Shown here: piece after piece, positions 12,890 through 13,427 of the stretch | Layout: each line of letters opens with the position of its first letter | Position numbering within the stretch: position 1 is the first letter of the stretch | Assembly (NCBI GenBank): GCA_947589635.1 | Contig: CANQCC010000027.1 | Location: forward strand, 1 to 13,427 | Direction of reading: 5' to 3' | Length of the DNA stretch: 13,427 nucleotides | Source: an uncultured Clostridia bacterium | GTDB lineage: Bacteria > Bacillota > Clostridia > Christensenellales > CAG-917 | The notes under the pieces: generated by a model | What the model was told of the DNA's origin: nothing | The model's input: the letters and a program-made list of their open reading frames with translations, nothing else | Database searches by the model: none | Translations under genes and position numbers: made by a program

Positions 12890-13427
12890 ATGCAAACAGT
12901 TTATATAACGCAAAACTACGCATACGTCAGCGCTATGGAATGTCAAAACGGATATCATCTCGAGCGGAACATCGGCGATATGTATCTTGATTTTGAGGAT
13001 ATTCCCACTCCGCTTCCCCTCTTCCCGGGCGGCGACAGCGGAGACATGACTCGCATGCCGTTTGATGGCGAATTTGCCCCAATAGAGCCTATGAAAGCGG
13101 ATGAGGTCGACAAAAACCCCAAAGAGAGCGGCTCGGGCGATGAATCGCCCGAAAACGACAATAACGGAGCGTCCGAAAACGACAAAGCGGACGAGAACTA
13201 TGACGGGCAAAATGGCAATGACTATGGCGAGCAAAACGACGAAGGCTCCGACAAGCAAGATACGAGGTCGAAAGTCGACAAGGCATTGGCTATCGCGCTT
13301 TCAAAGCAATACGTTACGGCGGCGCGGGCGTTGGAGACGGACGGAAAAATCCTTATCGCCGTGTTGACAAAACCCTTCTATCTGAAAAGCGAGAGAGACC
13401 TTGCGCGCTCTGCGCTTGAAAAAGAGG
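12890..13427 (+). CDS. Acidic low-complexity protein, unknown function (3' end beyond the window)
   Basis: I do not recognise it. An open plus-strand frame runs to the window edge with no stop: at least 179 residues. The first 60 or so residues include YITQNYAYVSAMECQNGYHL and DIPTPLPLFPGGDSG. Residues about 68-130 are a low-complexity stretch rich in Asn, Asp, Glu and Gly (SPENDNNGASENDKADENYD). Then a more ordered part begins: KVDKALAIALSKQYVTAARA and DGKILIAVLTKPFYLKSERD, a helix-strand pattern that loosely recalls YhcN/YlaJ-type sporulation proteins; this is weak. There is no signal peptide. The start is uncertain: ATGs at 12884, 12890 and 12935 are all in frame and none has a Shine-Dalgarno. 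It is divergent from the FMN-riboswitch operon. The minus-strand frame opposite (12824-13258) lacks any protein family features. Confidence 0.7.
   Translation, partial: MQTVYITQNYAYVSAMECQNGYHLERNIGDMYLDFEDIPTPLPLFPGGDSGDMTRMPFDGEFAPIEPMKADEVDKNPKESGSGDESPENDNNGASENDKADENYDGQNGNDYGEQNDEGSDKQDTRSKVDKALAIALSKQYVTAARALETDGKILIAVLTKPFYLKSERDLARSALEKE

Noticed and set aside
12824..13258. 144-codon minus-strand frame with a hydrophobic valine/isoleucine-rich start
   Set aside because: It is antisense to the acidic plus-strand frame, whose Asp/Asn codons read as Val/Ile on the other strand, and its end overlaps the riboswitch promoter.

Overview
The window looks like chromosomal DNA from a low-GC-lineage Gram-positive, most likely a spore-forming Clostridia relative (Bacillota). 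The grounds are SepF in place of a ZipA-type division system, a PdaB-type sporulation deacetylase, an FMN-riboswitch-controlled RibU-type ECF vitamin transporter subunit, AGGAGG-type ribosome binding sites and TTGACA/TATAAT promoters. A Christensenellales-like source is possible but is only an impression. I see no tRNA, rRNA, CRISPR, insertion sequence or phage gene.

Layout, left to right. (A) 1-3101, minus strand: a sigma-A promoter (3073-3101) drives a GH36 alpha-galactosidase, then yggS (4-nt overlap), sepF and a membrane protein cut by the window edge. (B) 3024-3470: non-coding, holding that promoter and a terminator for the next block. (C) 3471-5120, minus strand: a two-OB-fold single-strand DNA-binding protein preceded by a PdaB-like polysaccharide deacetylase. 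(D) 5290-6298, plus strand: an unrecognised three-helix membrane protein with a strong promoter placed so that its mRNA would be essentially leaderless, closed by an intrinsic terminator. (E) 6424-12838, minus strand: a long run. It starts at a promoter and an FMN riboswitch, then a RibU-TsaE fusion gene, tsaB, rimI, an alpha/beta hydrolase, a membrane-anchored MurF-type ligase and ddl. (F) 12890 to the end, plus strand: a divergent acidic protein, incomplete at the window edge.

The most striking item is in block E. An ECF S-component of the RibU (riboflavin) type is joined in one continuous reading frame to TsaE, the ATPase needed for the universal t6A37 tRNA modification. The fused gene sits under an FMN riboswitch whose expression platform appears to combine an intrinsic terminator and a Shine-Dalgarno-sequestering hairpin directly before the start codon. 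TsaB and RimI, the usual TsaE partners, follow with no visible terminator. If transcription reads through, flavin status would influence tRNA modification and then D-Ala-D-Ala and MurF-type peptidoglycan precursor synthesis. An internal Shine-Dalgarno plus TTG at the domain junction could allow separate TsaE production. Other unusual items are a MurF-type ligase with a multi-helix membrane domain in place of the normal N-terminal domain, a SepF without the usual membrane-targeting helix, and a large perfect AT-rich inverted repeat between murF and ddl.
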